Shown: piece by piece, positions 1 to 5,700 of the stretch
Position numbering within the stretch: position 1 is the stretch's first letter
How the letters are laid out: each line of letters starts with the position of its first letter
Source of the DNA: CAZVIJ01 sp964626735
GTDB lineage: Bacteria > Patescibacteriota > Dojkabacteria > JAOAGR01
NCBI GenBank assembly: GCA_964626735.1
Contig: CAZVIJ010000069.1
Location: forward strand, 1-7,543
Length of the DNA stretch: 7,543 bases
Direction: 5' to 3'
The notes under the pieces: generated by a model
The model's input: only the letters and a program-made list of their open reading frames with translations
Database searches by the model: none
What the model was told of the DNA's origin: nothing
Translations under genes and position numbers: made by a program

Positions 1-525
1 AACCAATACTCCATGGTCCTCGACCCGACGTTCGGAAGCTATGTCGGCCAGCTGCTGAAAGGTGGGGATAGGGGGGATGGCGCAGGTTTCCTTGTCATGC
101 CGGAAGGTAAAGACTACGCCGACGTTAAAAGCCTCATAAAGTTCCACCTGGAGCATCCGTTTATCATGGAAGAGAATGCGAAGGTGCGCCTCGTATACAC
201 GAGCTCGAAGCGAAGCCAAGATTTCTACAAGGCAAAGCAGGTCTTCTGGGACGCGATGCTTCCGTTCGATTTCAACCAAGACCAAATCGTGAGAGTGACG
301 CAACCGACTGGCGAGGATGCCGTTACGCCCACGAGTTCGGCGACGGGAAGCAAAACCTACGGCTCGATATACAAGCTTACAAACGGCAAAGACAAAAGCT
401 TCGATTACTACAAGAAACTGTTCGGCGACGCTCAAAAGCCGCTCGAGTCGAAAGACGCGAGTACGCTTTCCTCCGACTTCAATAAAGCGAAAGGTGACTA
501 CGACATACTAATCGTTATCGACTGA
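1..525 (+). CDS. Probable LytR-CpsA-Psr (LCP) family protein, C-terminal part (5' truncated by window edge)
   Basis: The reading frame is open from base 1 and stops at TGA 523-525, so 174 C-terminal residues are visible and the true start lies outside; the ATG at 13 is probably internal. The segment 'FLVMPEGKDYADVKSLI' followed by 'EENAKVRLVYTS' resembles the region after the catalytic domain of LCP proteins that leads into a LytR_C-type domain (usually E-N-A-x-[IV]-x-V-x-N-G-T). A second such unit may follow at about residues 124-174: an 'IYKLTNG' strand, a helix, and a final 'GDYDILIVID' strand. LCP enzymes attach glycopolymers to peptidoglycan outside the membrane and are common in Patescibacteria. 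The catalytic LCP domain and membrane anchor are not in the window. No membrane segment is visible here. The family call rests on pattern resemblance only; an unrelated envelope protein is possible. Confidence 0.55.
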   Translation, partial: NQYSMVLDPTFGSYVGQLLKGGDRGDGAGFLVMPEGKDYADVKSLIKFHLEHPFIMEENAKVRLVYTSSKRSQDFYKAKQVFWDAMLPFDFNQDQIVRVTQPTGEDAVTPTSSATGSKTYGSIYKLTNGKDKSFDYYKKLFGDAQKPLESKDASTLSSDFNKAKGDYDILIVID

Positions 526-526
526 A

Positions 527-550
527 AAAGGCTCGCAGATGCGAGCCTTT
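527..550. terminator. Hairpin terminator between convergent genes
   Basis: A perfect 10-bp stem (AAAGGCTCGC at 527-536, GCGAGCCTTT at 541-550) with a 4-nt loop starts directly after the LCP stop codon and lies 25 bp before the end of the convergent yebC. It is symmetric with A/T at both stem bases, so it can serve both strands. The T run is slightly longer in the yebC direction (TTTTT) than in the plus direction (TTT then CGTATTCT). Confidence 0.85.
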
Positions 551-575
551 CGTATTCTAATCCTTACTGCAAAAA

Positions 576-1367
576 TTATTCCTTTACGTTCGTCCAGACT
601 TTCTGAACATCATCGTAGTCTTCGACCGACTCGATAAAGCTTTCAAGACGTTCATATTCTGCATCGGTAAGCTCAACGGGGGAAGTTGAGATTTTCGTGA
701 GCCCGGCGTCAGAAATAGTAATGCCGCGCTCGTCGATAAATTTCTTTACGTTGTTGAGTTCCGAATAAACCGTTCTGATATCGAGACCGTGTTCGTCGGC
801 GGAAATATCCTCGATTCCGTTCAGATCCAAAAGTTCAAGCTGGAACTCTTCGCTCTTATCAGCAGAAAGCTTGTATGAGGTAGCCTTGTCGTTCCACTTC
901 GCCTTTTCACGTTGCGCCTTTTCTTCGGGGGATTCAAACTCGAGCAGTATCCTTCCCTGGGTCTTGAACTGCCATGAGACCGATCCGCTTTCGCCGAACC
1001 GTCCTCCTGCTTTCTCGACGAGAGATCGCAAGTCGCTCACTGTCCTGTTCTTATTGTCGGTTGTGCAGTCGATAATAACGGCGACATTATTCGGCCCGTA
1101 TCCTTCGTAGGAAACCTCTTCGATTCGGGCACCGGCATTTCCTTCACCAGTGCCGCGCTTGATAGCCCGTTCGATGTTGTCGTTCGGCATATTGATGGCT
1201 CTCGCCTTGTCGATTGCGAGCGCGAGCGTTGCATTCAAAGCGGGATCGCCCCCGTTTTGGGCGGCGACTGTTATGAGGCGCGCGATTTTCGTGAATTCCT
1301 TGGCGCGTGCAGCATCATTAGCGCCTTTCTTGCGTTTGATTGTATTCCACTTTGAATGACCCGACAT
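576..1367 (-). CDS. yebC: YebC/PmpR (TACO1-like) family protein
   Basis: The 263-aa product begins with the family signature MSGHSKWNTIKRKKG and keeps the conserved blocks AKEFTKIARLITVAAQNGGDP (22-42), AIDKARAINMPNDNIERAIKRGTG (51-74), EEVSYEGYGPNNVAVIIDCTTDNKNRT (split across 83-109), GGRFGESGSVSWQF (121-134) and the C-terminal VEDYDDVQKVWTN (248-260). The family was long annotated as transcriptional regulators; work on bacterial YebC and mitochondrial TACO1 now points to a ribosome-associated role in translating difficult, proline-rich stretches. It acts in the cytoplasm. The protein is slightly longer than the usual 240-250 residues, because of a charged insertion at about 143-170. The start is fixed by the invariant N-terminus and by a strong promoter immediately upstream; a GAGG lies only 2 nt from the ATG, too close for a normal Shine-Dalgarno. 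Confidence 0.97.
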   Translation of the reverse strand: MSGHSKWNTIKRKKGANDAARAKEFTKIARLITVAAQNGGDPALNATLALAIDKARAINMPNDNIERAIKRGTGEGNAGARIEEVSYEGYGPNNVAVIIDCTTDNKNRTVSDLRSLVEKAGGRFGESGSVSWQFKTQGRILLEFESPEEKAQREKAKWNDKATSYKLSADKSEEFQLELLDLNGIEDISADEHGLDIRTVYSELNNVKKFIDERGITISDAGLTKISTSPVELTDAEYERLESFIESVEDYDDVQKVWTNVKE

Positions 1368-1375
1368 ATCCTCGA

Positions 1376-1404
1376 ATTATCTTGTGATGCAGGATTTTTG
1401 TCAA
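1376..1404 (-). promoter_or_regulatory. yebC promoter (sigma70 type, near-consensus)
   Basis: On the minus strand there is an exact -35 TTGACA (1399-1404), a 17-nt spacer and the -10 GATAAT (1376-1381). The -10 ends 8 nt before the yebC ATG, so transcription should begin at about 1368-1370, giving an essentially leaderless mRNA. The -35 lies within the promoter region of the divergent 204-aa gene. Confidence 0.85.
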
Positions 1405-1412
1405 TCTTGGGG

Positions 1413-1418
1413 TATAAT
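1413..1418 (+). promoter_or_regulatory. -10 box of the 204-aa gene (leaderless type)
   Basis: A perfect TATAAT preceded by GGGG ends 5 nt before the ATG at 1424. A start about 6-7 nt downstream of the box falls on or next to the start codon. No convincing -35 is found 16-18 nt upstream (CAGGAT at 1390-1395), and there is no Shine-Dalgarno. The spacer contains the -35 hexamer of the divergent yebC promoter. Confidence 0.7.
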
Positions 1419-1423
1419 TCCGC

Positions 1424-2038
1424 ATGATTACGAGCATTGACGGCAGCCCGAACCTCGAACCGAATGATCCGATTGTTGACGAAAGTCTTCGGTTCGGTAT
1501 TTACGAACGGGTCGGCTACCTCCTCAGGGTCGCAAAAGATTTCCCGCAATCATTCAGGACATGCGAGCCCGATTTACCCGACTTCTCGTATCCTGATTAT
1601 GCGAGAGCGTGGGGGAGATCAATCATGTATCAACAGCCTCGTAGGGTCATCGGCATTCTTCTACCGAAGTCAACAACGCTTTTGAGGCAAATGCATACCG
1701 TCGGGAGTTTCACTCGCCAAATAGGTTCGAGGCTTGAACCGCAGCTTTCTCCGAGAATCGAATCGACGCTCCTGACTTGGCTGTACGACCCAAATCAGTA
1801 CTATACTTCCGTGCATCTATGCGAAACCAGGGAGTTCGAGAAGGATCCCGAAGGCGAGCTTGGGGAGATGGTGAACTTTTCGTATTCGGTCACAATAGCC
1901 TCCGGATTCAATACCTTCATCCGGTCGAATTTCAGAGACGGCAAGCTTCAACGAGAAGCTCAATCGGGATATGCCAGGTCGATTCCCGTCGAAAAACAAG
2001 CGGAAATTCTCGCTGCCGTCGGGGTCAAGTTCCGTTAA
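1424..2038 (+). CDS. Hypothetical protein, 204 aa, no recognised family
   Basis: I do not recognise this protein. It is 204 residues, with no signal peptide and no membrane segment, so it is probably cytoplasmic. It has an acidic, proline-containing N-terminus (about 1-22), a basic Q/R-rich middle ('YQQPRRVIG' near 69-77, then 'RQMHTVGSFTRQIGSRL'), a W/Y-rich stretch ('LLTWLYDPNQYYTSVHLC'), and a C-terminus 'VEKQAEILAAVGVKFR'. No catalytic motif stands out. The start at 1424 is supported by the perfect -10 box 5 nt upstream, as for other genes here. It is divergent from yebC (56 bp) and convergent with the Nudix gene, so it is transcribed alone. It is probably a real gene because of its promoter, its length and its fit between two well-identified genes. 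Confidence 0.75.
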   Translation: MITSIDGSPNLEPNDPIVDESLRFGIYERVGYLLRVAKDFPQSFRTCEPDLPDFSYPDYARAWGRSIMYQQPRRVIGILLPKSTTLLRQMHTVGSFTRQIGSRLEPQLSPRIESTLLTWLYDPNQYYTSVHLCETREFEKDPEGELGEMVNFSYSVTIASGFNTFIRSNFRDGKLQREAQSGYARSIPVEKQAEILAAVGVKFR

Positions 2039-2562
2039 GCTTTCTGCGCGGCGATATATTTAACCATGTATTCTTCCAAGAACTTGCTGATCTCACCGTA
2101 CTTGAGATATTTCACGAGCGCGTCGTTGGGAGGGAAGAAATCCCGCTGCAGAACATAGCCGAAGGCTGGATCCTCCGTTTGCTCGAGGACTTTGTCGACC
2201 TTCGCGACGAACCACATCTCCGTCCGATTCCAAATATACTTCGTAACGTTATTGACCGATTTCATCTCGAGAAATCCAATCAACTTATAGTTGCGTATCT
2301 CGATATCTGCTTCTTCTAGAAGTTCTCGACGCAAGGCCAGGATCGGGTTTTCGTTTTTCTCGACGGTGCCGCCCGGCAGCATCCAATTTCCCCGCATCCC
2401 GTTGGAAACGAGGCAAATTTTGCCATCATCGTTATACGCTATACATCGGACTTTTTTTATATTCCGGAAATTTTTTGAGTCTAAGAGATCGGAAGTCTGG
2501 TAGAATTTCAGGTACAGGCTCTTAGTCCTCAACTTACGCACATGCGCAATTGGGGCTATCAT
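2035..2562 (-). CDS. Nudix hydrolase
   Basis: The 175-aa product has a Nudix box: G65-x5-E71-x7-R79-E80-L-L-E83-E84-A-D86-I87, preceded by 'WMLPGG' at 60-65. The Glu residues that bind the divalent metal are intact; the usual Gly before the last hydrophobic position is Asp (D86). The family hydrolyses a nucleoside diphosphate linked to another group (oxidised dNTPs, ADP-ribose, NADH, capped RNA). The substrate cannot be read from this sequence. The domain spans about residues 36-140 with 35 extra N-terminal residues and a basic, Tyr-rich tail (about 141-175). Its last codon region overlaps the end of the convergent 204-aa gene by 4 bp. It lies 68 bp downstream of nth on the same strand, consistent with nucleotide-pool cleaning or repair, but it has its own candidate promoter. 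The ATG at 2562 was chosen because of the TATACT box 8 nt upstream. Confidence 0.92.
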   Translation of the reverse strand: MIAPIAHVRKLRTKSLYLKFYQTSDLLDSKNFRNIKKVRCIAYNDDGKICLVSNGMRGNWMLPGGTVEKNENPILALRRELLEEADIEIRNYKLIGFLEMKSVNNVTKYIWNRTEMWFVAKVDKVLEQTEDPAFGYVLQRDFFPPNDALVKYLKYGEISKFLEEYMVKYIAAQKA

Positions 2563-2570
2563 AATATCAG

Positions 2571-2576
2571 AGTATA
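2571..2576 (-). promoter_or_regulatory. -10 box of the Nudix gene
   Basis: TATACT on the minus strand ends 8 nt before the Nudix ATG, predicting a leader of one or two nucleotides at most. The expected -35 position (2594-2599, AGTGAT) is poor. The box overlaps one arm of an inverted repeat at 2574-2601. Confidence 0.5.
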
Positions 2577-2601
2577 GTCGATTTTATTAATAAATCACTA
2601 T
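2574..2601. repeat. Inverted repeat over the Nudix promoter
   Basis: Arms ATAGT-c-GATTT (2574-2584) and AAATC-ACTAT (2592-2601) form a 10-bp stem with a single bulged C at 2579 and a 7-nt loop. It occupies the -10/-35 region of the Nudix gene and lies 30 bp after the nth stop. No T tract follows on the nth strand, so an operator-like role fits better than a terminator. AT-rich dyads can also arise by chance. Confidence 0.4.
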
Positions 2602-2630
2602 CCATCGGCAAACGCCCATATGCCCTCGTC

Positions 2631-3260
2631 TCACAAATTCTTCTCGCACCAAAACCGAACCGGGCAGTTCGAGCAGTCAGGCTCCTTGGGAAAACAGAGA
2701 TTCCTCCCGACCAAGATAAGCTGCTTGGGAAGATTCAGGTAAAACTCCTTGGGTATGAAATTCATCATATCTCGTTCGATTACCGTCGGGTTTTTCGACT
2801 GAGTCCACCCGATGCGGTAGGCAACTCGCTTCACATGGGTGTCGACGACGATACCGAGCGGTACTTTATGGATTTCTGCGACGATTACGTTCGCCACTTT
2901 ACGTCCGACTCCAGGGAGCGTTACTAGTTCCTCAATGGTAGCCGGTATCGCATCCCCAAACTCCTCTGATATCATGCGTGCCGTTTCCTTTAAATGGCGT
3001 GCCTTTGTTTTGTAGTAGTTGACGCTCCTGATGCATGCTTCTATCTCTTCGACGGATGCCAATTTCATCGACTCGGCGTCGGGGAAACGTTCGAAAAGCG
3101 CCGGGGTGATTTTATTGATCAAAAGATCGGTTGTTTGTGCAGACAAGATAACGGCAACCAAAAGCTCGAATGGATTACGATGGGCAAGAAATGGGGCTAG
3201 CTCGCCGTACGTTTCATCGAGCGCCTTCAAGATCGCCATCGTTGATTCAGCAGATTGCAT
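2631..3260 (-). CDS. nth: Endonuclease III (DNA glycosylase/AP lyase)
   Basis: The 209-aa product (E. coli Nth is 211 aa) excises oxidised pyrimidines and cleaves the resulting abasic site in base-excision repair. Visible are 'FELLVAVILSAQTTD' (31-45), the helix-hairpin-helix LPGVGRK with catalytic Lys121, the catalytic aspartate in VDTHVKRV (Asp140), and the C-terminal [4Fe-4S] loop C189-x6-C196-x2-C199-x5-C205. All key residues are intact. The frame extends upstream to an ATG at 3347 (238 aa), but I chose the ATG at 3260: it gives the family length and lies 6 nt after a GATAAT box, matching other starts here. A further ATG at 3239 would also spare the core. The gene is followed by the Nudix gene and is divergent from the 147-aa gene. 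Confidence 0.96.
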   Translation of the reverse strand: MQSAESTMAILKALDETYGELAPFLAHRNPFELLVAVILSAQTTDLLINKITPALFERFPDAESMKLASVEEIEACIRSVNYYKTKARHLKETARMISEEFGDAIPATIEELVTLPGVGRKVANVIVAEIHKVPLGIVVDTHVKRVAYRIGWTQSKNPTVIERDMMNFIPKEFYLNLPKQLILVGRNLCFPKEPDCSNCPVRFWCEKNL

Positions 3261-3266
3261 ATCGCA

Positions 3267-3272
3267 ATTATC
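3267..3272 (-). promoter_or_regulatory. -10 box of nth
   Basis: GATAAT on the minus strand, preceded by GG, ends 6 nt before the ATG at 3260. It decides the start codon and predicts a leaderless transcript. No clear -35 lies at 16-18 nt spacing (CTTTCT at 3290-3295). Confidence 0.6.
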
Positions 3273-3329
3273 CCAAATATTGCTGCTAAAGAAAGTGAAA
3301 TCGATTTTACGTGGGTACTGTTTGCTTAT

Positions 3330-3351
3330 TTTCTTGAAAATCCCCAAGAAA
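3330..3351. repeat. Short inverted repeat upstream of the 147-aa gene
   Basis: TTTCTTG (3330-3336) and CAAGAAA (3345-3351) are perfect 7-bp arms separated by 8 nt. They lie in the 118-bp divergent region between nth and the 147-aa gene, just before a weak -10-like TACTAT (3352-3357). It could be a regulator site or a leader hairpin. The evidence is limited to symmetry and position. Confidence 0.35.
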
Positions 3352-3378
3352 TACTATCCGGTAATAACCAACAACAAT

Positions 3379-3822
3379 ATGCAAAAAAGCTATCTATCAT
3401 CATTCGAAAAGCAGGAAAAAGAACTGCTTCAGAAATTCAAGCCGCTCATCGACCTCGTTGAAGCGGATGACGGCAGAAATATAGAACGATTCGTAATCGG
3501 CTTCCTTCACGAGACGCTCCACTTGTTCCGGTCGAAGCCGAAGAAAGCAACCGAGCCCCTCAACTACTACGTGAAGGCATTATGGTTTTTGTATATGGGT
3601 GCAGACGAGTACCTGACGCAAAAGTATTGCCAGAACAACAAGAGGGTATCCATAGAAATGTCCAATTACTATTCCGATCCGCTTACGCTCCAAAACCTGA
3701 TTTTCGATATATGGTATTACCTTATTCCCTTCAACCGCACGTGCGCTTCATACGACTACCTCGAACGCACGCTTGCAAGGTACGAGAAAACGCTGCAAGT
3801 AGCCGAAACGATCCAGGAGTGA
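3379..3822 (+). CDS. Hypothetical protein, 147 aa, no recognised family
   Basis: I do not recognise this protein. From the ATG at 3379 it is 147 residues, apparently all-helical and soluble: a charged helix at 8-30 ('EKQEKELLQKFKPLIDLVEAD'-like, amphipathic), an aromatic-rich middle with 'FLHETLHLF' (42-50) and 'YYVKALWFLYMG' (63-74), then 'DIWYYLIPFNRTCASYDYLERTLARYEKTL'-type helices, split near 119-122. The frame is open back to 3019, but that part runs opposite the conserved nth coding region, so the start must be later; TTG codons at 3322 and 3334 are alternatives. Unlike its neighbours it has no clear -10 box close to the ATG (TACTAT at 3352-3357 would leave a leader of about 15 nt) and no Shine-Dalgarno. 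The 599-aa gene begins 14 nt after its stop, suggesting related function. Confidence 0.7.
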   Translation: MQKSYLSSFEKQEKELLQKFKPLIDLVEADDGRNIERFVIGFLHETLHLFRSKPKKATEPLNYYVKALWFLYMGADEYLTQKYCQNNKRVSIEMSNYYSDPLTLQNLIFDIWYYLIPFNRTCASYDYLERTLARYEKTLQVAETIQE

Positions 3823-3825
3823 TGG

Positions 3826-3831
3826 TATAAT
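3826..3831 (+). promoter_or_regulatory. -10 box of the 599-aa gene (leaderless type)
   Basis: A perfect TATAAT, preceded by GG, starts 3 nt after the stop codon of the upstream gene and ends 5 nt before the ATG at 3837. The arrangement and spacing match the 204-aa gene. The AGGAG at 3815-3819 is 17 nt from the ATG, too far for a Shine-Dalgarno. An in-frame ATG at 3822 is closed by TAA at 3828-3830, so 3837 is the first usable ATG. The -35 is weak. Confidence 0.7.
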
Positions 3832-3836
3832 TTGGT

Positions 3837-5636
3837 ATGCAGTTCCCTTGGGAAGCCGAACACAGCGGAGACGCGCCCGAAGAGCCTGCTTCGCTTACCC
3901 TTGCGGAGCTAGAGATGTTCTCGGTAATGTATGGAGGTTTTGAACGTGCTTATCGTTATACCGACATACCGCTCCATCCCCAGGTTCGAGAGCTTAATTC
4001 AACGGGTACGTGGGTCATGTATCGCGATCCAGCACCAGTCCTCAGCAATCTGCATGCGATGAACCGGCTCCTCGATCCGCTTCCCGAAGGGTCAACCACT
4101 TTCCAAGCCAGAGAGTTCGCGTTCGAATACTTAGTACAGTTTATCGATAAAATCGCCGACTCTGACTTTCCCGCCGATCATGCGGAAGAAATACGTCTTG
4201 AGGTCAAGAAGCTGATGGTTAAGATGGTGCGCAACCCGTTTCTCCAATATATCGATTACGATGGAACGGTTAAATACAAAAAAGCTGAGGCCCCGCACAT
4301 TTTGTCCATCTTCGAAAATGCGGTGAAGATGTTCGAACGAAAGCAGCCATCGTTCGCACTTGACCTTGCTATTGAATACTTCGAAGCGCAAGCATCGGTT
4401 CCGCTCAATAAGTTTTCAGCTTTGGAAAATTCCCATAACTTGGAATACCCGGCAATCTATCAAGAGCTCTTTAGCGTAAACCAACGGGCGAGTTCGTCTA
4501 CAGCGCGTATGACGATACCGAGCGTGTTTATGACGCCCGAGTATAGGAACAATCGGGAGTTCACCGGCAAAGTGCGTGCTTTGATCGAGTCGACGCTTGC
4601 AGCAGTGCGTGTACAGGACTTTGACAAGGGGATAACGACATTTTTTCGGCGTATTTCGGCCACCGATATCAACGACGTGATTCAGTACGCGACTATTTTG
4701 AATGATGGTTCGATTCAAGATGATACACTTTCTGAAAATTTGAGAATCGCAAAAGCTGGAGTAATGGCGAAAAAAGCTGTCTTGCCGCCTCATGAGCTCA
4801 CCACGAGCGAGCGGTACTATATACAGTTGGCTTTTGGGGAGGAAGGCGAAGTCATAGCCACCAAGTCACCTAATTCGTACGACATTCTCGAATCACGTCT
4901 GATCGAAAATTACCATAGTATTAATCTCGTCCTCTATATCTATCGTGCAATAGGGGGAAGTGTCCTAGACTGTCTTCGAAACGTTTACGCAAAATCGCTG
5001 TACCAAGGGAGGCCAGATGTCGCGATTAAAGCGCTTGCAGATTATCGGTATTGGCATCAGGAATTCGAAGAGGAAGCGCAGTTCGACTTCGACACCTACT
5101 CGGTGGCAATTAGGGATGTTTACCAAGCAGCTAGCGTTTTCGGCCTTCCAAACGAGAAGGGGCTCGTGGAGCAGCTCATATACTTTTTTGTCATCACTAA
5201 TGACGTTACCGACATCGCTGCACTTCTATGGAATTCTCCCGTACTGTGCGCGCGGTTCGGAAAAGTCATGGCAAACTACAGCTTGCAGGACGTCGATGGC
5301 GTTATCGAGCTTATCGAAAAAACCATCGATCCGTCGCTGATGTCATGGGTTGTCGATTCTCGAGAGCAGGAAAACGTGAACGACGATGAAAATGGATTAG
5401 GTGACGAGCATGAAGATGACGATAGCGAAATACATCAATATATCGTCAACAGGAGGAGATACCTGGCGAAGCTGGTGCTCGAAAAACTCAAGAATACTCC
5501 GGATATCCCTGAGGAGGCTCCAGAAGTCCTCGAATTAAGACGTGCGAACGAACCTGCTCCCGTACCGAACCTGCGTATCGTTGATGTTATAAAAAAACTG
5601 GAAGCTGCCCTTAACGATACATCGAGCGAGATTTAA
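3837..5636 (+). CDS. Hypothetical protein, 599 aa, no recognised family
   Basis: I do not recognise this protein. It is 599 residues, without a signal peptide or convincing membrane segment, so probably cytoplasmic. Most of it reads as soluble helices rich in Tyr, Phe, Glu and Asp, e.g. 'REFAFEYLVQFIDKIADSDF' near 95-114 and 'ALADYRYWHQEFEEEAQF' near 398-415, suggesting a large helical, perhaps repeat-type scaffold. A very acidic linker (about 510-532, 'NVNDDENGLGDEHEDDD') precedes a basic helix 'YIVNRRRYLAKLVLEKLKN'. A Pro/Glu-rich tail ends in a final helix, 'IVDVIKKLEAALN'. No Walker A, nuclease, protease or Zn-binding motif was seen. It starts 14 nt after the 147-aa gene with its own -10 box, and virB4 begins 85 bp downstream on the same strand. 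Codon use looks like that of its neighbours. It is a real gene by length and promoter; the function is unknown. Confidence 0.85.
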   Translation: MQFPWEAEHSGDAPEEPASLTLAELEMFSVMYGGFERAYRYTDIPLHPQVRELNSTGTWVMYRDPAPVLSNLHAMNRLLDPLPEGSTTFQAREFAFEYLVQFIDKIADSDFPADHAEEIRLEVKKLMVKMVRNPFLQYIDYDGTVKYKKAEAPHILSIFENAVKMFERKQPSFALDLAIEYFEAQASVPLNKFSALENSHNLEYPAIYQELFSVNQRASSSTARMTIPSVFMTPEYRNNREFTGKVRALIESTLAAVRVQDFDKGITTFFRRISATDINDVIQYATILNDGSIQDDTLSENLRIAKAGVMAKKAVLPPHELTTSERYYIQLAFGEEGEVIATKSPNSYDILESRLIENYHSINLVLYIYRAIGGSVLDCLRNVYAKSLYQGRPDVAIKALADYRYWHQEFEEEAQFDFDTYSVAIRDVYQAASVFGLPNEKGLVEQLIYFFVITNDVTDIAALLWNSPVLCARFGKVMANYSLQDVDGVIELIEKTIDPSLMSWVVDSREQENVNDDENGLGDEHEDDDSEIHQYIVNRRRYLAKLVLEKLKNTPDIPEEAPEVLELRRANEPAPVPNLRIVDVIKKLEAALNDTSSEI

Positions 5637-5690
5637 CAGCGATGTAGTGCTCGGGCTACCTTTCTAAACACCGGGATTTGCAGTAAACTT

Positions 5691-5700
5691 GCGTATACGC
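5691..5700. repeat. 10-bp perfect palindrome upstream of virB4
   Basis: GCGTATACGC is a perfect 10-bp palindrome abutting the SD hairpin that starts at 5701. It contains a -10-like TATACG (5694-5699) about 22 nt before the virB4 ATG. A palindrome of this length is expected several times per 7.5 kb by chance, so only its position makes it a candidate operator or promoter element. Confidence 0.3.

Noticed and set aside
523..525. Alternative genetic code with UGA read as glycine (code 25)
   Set aside because: TGA ends the probable LCP gene directly before a terminator hairpin and ends nth right after its conserved Fe-S cluster motif, so it works as a stop.
3261..3347. N-terminally extended endonuclease III starting at ATG 3347 (29 extra residues)
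   Set aside because: The extension has no match to the family, would overlap the upstream promoter region, and the ATG at 3260 gives the usual length with a -10 box 6 nt away.
3019..3378. Upstream extension of the 147-aa gene to an ATG at 3019
   Set aside because: This stretch lies opposite the conserved nth coding sequence and reads as an antisense shadow; the ATG at 3379 lies after the nth promoter.
4131..4793. Antisense open frames inside the 599-aa gene
   Set aside because: They have no promoter or SD and show biased, Cys/Arg/His-rich composition typical of reverse-frame shadows of a well-supported gene.
5644..5667. Rho-independent terminator after the 599-aa gene
   Set aside because: Only a 4-5 bp stem (GTAG/CTAC with a G-U pair) followed by CTTTCTA can be drawn; this is too weak to call.
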